From Tubulanus polymorphus (Eukaryota > Nemertea > Palaeonemertea > Tubulaniformes > Tubulanidae), in NCBI RefSeq assembly GCF_964204645.1, contig NC_134033.1, positions 15,006,155-15,070,154 of the forward strand: a stretch of DNA of 64,000 bases, given 5' to 3'. This document shows positions 60,601 through 64,000 of the stretch, piece by piece. The notes under the pieces are model-generated. The model saw only the letters and a list, made by a program, of their open reading frames with translations, searched no databases and had not been told where the DNA came from. Position 1 is the first letter of the stretch. Every line of letters starts with the position of its first letter. Made by a program: the position numbers and the translations under genes.

Positions 60601-62190
60601 ATGTGGTGACTGGTTTCTAAGTGCTCTATTCACCAACAATCATTCTCGAATTCCAAGATACTGCCAGCGATTTTCAGTCTAGGTCGCACAATATTTCCAC
60701 CAAAGGGAACTAGAACATAAAACAATTTGGAAATAAGAAAATATTTTTGCTTGTATTACCCGATCATACCTTATTAAACACGGTTTAGAATATAATGTTC
60801 ATCGCATTGAAATTTGTCATCGATTGATGGAGATCAATCTACAGCATAAAGCACCCTTAAATACATTCACCATTGCTATATTGACGATCATGATCCTCTT
60901 AGGCGACGTGGTATCTCCTGTCAGATACTTTATCATTATAAAGTGTGAAACTTTATTTTAAAACTAGTGATACAAAAAATTATTATCTGAGCTTGCTACT
61001 AAACAGGTGATTTTTTTTTACAGTAATCTCCAGCTAAAAGTTCTGAATAAGCTGTACGCCAGACAGAGTAGCAGTTGTTCGACAAAATACGACCAAATTT
61101 GTAATCATTTTCAGGTTATAAGTATCCTGTACCGTAATGATAGGAGGGTAGTATTTATCTTCAATAACGAATTCATTTGTTCATGTTGTAAGTGGCTACT
61201 CGGGTTTATTATGTCAGTACAGGGAACGATCGGTAAACGTCTTTACATCACTAGCATTGCCAAAACGGATTGACCGAAAATTCTCAGTAATCTTTTTTTT
61301 TCAGTTATATCTTCGTCGTTTCTCTAGACAAATACTATATGATTATTGAGTGCGAGGCTTTTTTTTAAAACGATCGTCACGAAAAAAATGGTTATTTTTA
61401 TAATTTCTGAACTTGACGCACCTTTTTTTCCAGGCACTAAACTCCAGCTCTAAGTTCGGATAAGCTGTATGCCAGGCAGTAACAGTTTTTTGAATGTATG
61501 GTGAAACGCCTGCAGGTCGGGATTATGAAGGTGGTAGAGGTTCAGAGCAACGAAAGATTGAAAATAACATCAAATGAAAAAATGCTTTTGATTGTAAAAT
61601 TATTTTTCTGATATGAAACTCGGCTTTGCTGGTATATATGACTTCATCTTCGTGGAAGGTTTTGATAAATGCAATTTATTTCGGCTGAATTATGTGATTT
61701 CTTTAACGAAATCATATAATCAGAGATCAAAATATAGAACAGACGTCGGGAATATGATTGTATCATGTAATCGTGTGATTGTGATTTGGATGTTTTGGGC
61801 CATTGATTGAGCCAAAAGATGATATAACGAATGAATTTAACAGCTAATAAATTTGATAAGTGCGCGAATTTCATTTTTGTTGTATTGAACACGAATCAGT
61901 GTCATCTCCACTGCCAAATTTATGCAAAGTCAATCTGGACCCGGTTCCACAGTAGTAAGATAGAGTTGAAATTAGGTCTCTTTCAATCTTTTACTGAACT
62001 CAAGCCGAATTCAAAACTCAGAACTGTTGAACTGGGTCCTGCAGTCTGCGGCCCAACCCTCCTGATATTCGACTCTTCTAGACAACTGGTGAATTTTGAA
62101 TTGGTAAGACTGGCGTCTTTTAGCCAGAGTTTATACATGTCTTCCTGCCTTAATGTGAGACTTGTGAGAATGAAAAGACAACTCAATCGA
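60600..62190. other. No gene recognised between the two peptide genes
   Basis: A motif with AAGTTCTGAATAAGCTGTAC (61,037) has a second copy at about 61,457 (AAGTTCGGATAAGCTGTATG). Both follow CTCCAGCT and a T-rich acceptor-like stretch on the plus strand. A GGTTCCACAG-family element lies at 61,935-62,045. No open frame with family resemblance is seen. Confidence 0.4.
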
Positions 62191-62283
62191 TTTTATGATC
62201 AGATCATTTTTATTCCATTTCGAGCTTGTACCCAATTATACAATGCAGTGCGCAATAGATATGGATGGAGCATCGAATCGACG

Positions 62284-62644
62284 TTAGTCAGGACAGCACT
62301 TGCCAAGCAACTGCTTGCAACAGCCGTTATTCGGCCCACCGACCAACCAATAAGTGGACTGCCTTCCACGACACTTACAAGGAAATCCTCTCTTTTCGAC
62401 CTCAACTTCTGTAATAACATGCGTATATACAATTGCGTTTCCAAAGTCTACGGACTTCATATACAGTTTTGAATTCAATTTAACTCGTCGAAATCGAAAT
62501 TAGTTTATACAGTTACAGGTTTCCCCCGTTGCAGTACACTGAATTACAGACATATTACATTGCATTGAACGGAAAATTACCTTCGGCAGCGATTACTCCG
62601 ATGACCATTAACAAGGCCAATGCGATGAATAGAGTCTTGTACAT
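62284..62644 (-). CDS. Small secreted six-cysteine peptide 2, paralogue of peptide 1
   Basis: Coding exons on the minus strand 62,581-62,644 and 62,284-62,408, 62 residues, same intron position and phase as peptide 1. The signal peptide is nearly identical to its paralogue's. A Lys-Arg site precedes a predicted mature peptide of about 34 residues, with cysteines C-x-C, CC, CC separated by 16 and 6 residues. A Tyr-Trp replaces Leu-Trp. The signal exon is much better conserved between the paralogues than the mature region, a pattern common in fast-evolving immune or venom peptides. The 3' flanks share GATCAGATCATTTTTATT (58,854 and 62,197). The function cannot be told from sequence. Confidence 0.8.
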
Positions 62645-63187
62645 ATTCTGAAAGTGAATGAGAATTTCCCTTATTTCCCAAAAGTGTGTAGAATACAATA
62701 TTTTTGCCCGGATTGTTTCATGCATTTAACTATACTCTCTGTCTGGTAAAGATAGGATTTCAGTATGTCTTAAAATGTAACACATGAAAGCAACGCGACA
62801 GTGCCTTGTGCCAAGTTAGGAAGTAACCATTGAAGAAACACAATTCCGTGTTGTGACGATAGATGAAGTCCGAAACGTTCCCTTGGAGCTAGTAATTCAT
62901 TTATTGATTAATTTATCTTTCCTGTTATAGTCGAAACAATGAATTACAAGTATTGGCTTAAGGAAACTTTTCTGACTTTTTCGTTGTATCAGCGTGGGAT
63001 TCTCAATCCAGCCTCTGGTAGGTGTTCCAAGCTGATGGTCTCATGGCACTGCCTTCATGCAAAACCACGGTAAACCTAGGTGACTTATGGGTAACCTAAG
63101 TAAGTATGTGTTATTGTAGCAACGAACCTGTCCATATGACGAGCCACTATCAACTTCTGCTACTCGTAAAGCTTTGATGTCACTTAC

Positions 63188-63300
63188 CTTGTCTTGTTGA
63201 TGCAATCTACAACAATTGACTAAAGGCAGGAATCGGTCGTTGTATATAGCGCGGGAAACCGATGATTTTCACATAAGCAGCTTTGAAGATTTTCGTAATT
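63188..63300 (-). promoter_or_regulatory. 5' UTR exon/promoter of peptide gene 2
   Basis: Minus strand: the box TTATGTGAAAAT, then a TATA box (GCTATATACAAC, 63,242-63,249), then CCTGCCTTTAGTCAATTG about 25 bases on, CATCAACAAGAC, and donor AAG/GTAAGTGAC with the exon ending at 63,188. An intron of about 540 bases would join it to the coding start exon at 62,647. Confidence 0.65.
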
Positions 63301-63399
63301 AATCATCCAATTTACATCAGACATTCGTTTATGCGTCCATTTATAATCCCTGCTGAATATTATCGCGCACGTGGGAATTAAATGAAATATGTTCAGGAA

Positions 63400-64000
63400 A
63401 ATAATTTCGTTTCCATTACTAGTACCGGTATTTCCGTGTCAAGGCGTGCGCAGGGTCAATCAAATTCTGACTTTCCTTACAGTAATTGTATATCATCTTG
63501 AATGCATATGTGGTATTCATGTGTTCAGTTTATGTAGATTACATTTTCAACGGATGCCAGTGACATCAGTAAAAACATTCTGATTGTGAATTTCCCTTTC
63601 TTCTGCTTGCTACGTGCGATTACCTTTTCGTTGAGCAATAAACTTCAAATTGAAATTGAAGTGGATTTTCATGGAACCATATTGCTTTTAGGTACTTTGG
63701 TGAACGGTCTTAACTTGTAAAAACCAGATTGTGTAAACGCGTAACGGATGGTGTGTTTGAAGGTGAAATGAAGGATTTTCGAATGACAAATACGACGGTA
63801 GAATATTGCAGTGATGCGCGGAGAACACTCGAATTCAATGTCAACTTCTGCAGTTTTGATCACTCCGTATTCATAAATAATTACTAAACCTAGTTTCTTG
63901 CTAAGTTCCCTACCTACTTTAACTATATAGTTAGCAGCCGACGAAGTTAGAAAACATTTCTGCTGATGACATCGTAATCAATGCAAAGTTTGCCCACATA
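63400..64000. other. No gene recognised at right edge
   Basis: AT-rich sequence without repeats shared with the rest of the window. Two 64-codon open frames show no family resemblance. Confidence 0.35.

Noticed and set aside
61831-62472. 213-codon plus-strand open frame
   Set aside because: It overlaps a palindromic element and runs antisense to the second exon of peptide gene 2, with no family resemblance.

Overview
The window is nuclear DNA from an invertebrate animal, AT-rich, intron-dense and crowded with repeats. Every recognisable gene is a typical metazoan gene cut into short exons with GT-AG introns. The exon maps below were read by hand from splice sites and reading frame. For ECT2, DKC1, SPCS2 and the DDX3 part the phases close without a break. 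The conserved genes do not fix the phylum. A marine, possibly lophotrochozoan, animal is my guess, and the cysteine-rich peptides at the right end could also fit a cnidarian.

Layout, left to right. (1) 1-5,226, plus strand: eight 3' exons of a DDX3/Belle-type DEAD-box RNA helicase, whose 5' part lies outside the window. (2) 5,227-15,900: no gene recognised; minisatellites, AT-rich sequence and short palindromic transposons. (3) 15,912-22,018, minus: a leucine-rich-repeat protein with a cysteine-containing C-terminal domain, possibly LRRC63-like. (4) 23,159-27,245, minus: SPCS2, the 25-kDa signal peptidase subunit. (5) 28,827-36,488, minus: DKC1 (dyskerin). Three of its introns carry a family of box C/D snoRNAs whose guide matches the 18S rRNA site of human SNORD59 and yeast snR54. 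(6) 36,489-43,680: no conserved gene; tandem cassettes with exon-like parts, two opposed fragments resembling reverse-transcriptase tails, and a GC-rich open frame with one hydrophobic segment. (7) 43,686-57,092, plus: complete ECT2, a BRCT-DH-PH RhoGEF, in 24 coding exons. Its introns hold many different minisatellites, a piggyBac-like element, a MITE with an 8-bp target duplication, and a 2.2-kb satellite of 36-bp units. (8) 58,200-64,000: two paralogous minus-strand genes for small secreted six-cysteine peptides, duplicated with their flanks at about 3.35-kb spacing, and with repeated 5'-UTR/promoter modules.

The conserved genes are housekeeping genes of RNA metabolism, secretion, rRNA modification and cytokinesis. 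Apart from the snoRNA-DKC1 host relation and the peptide pair there is no sign that they work together. The points I find most interesting are the C/D snoRNA family hosted by the H/ACA enzyme gene, the peptide pair with reusable promoter modules, and the ECT2 satellite that stays open on both strands.
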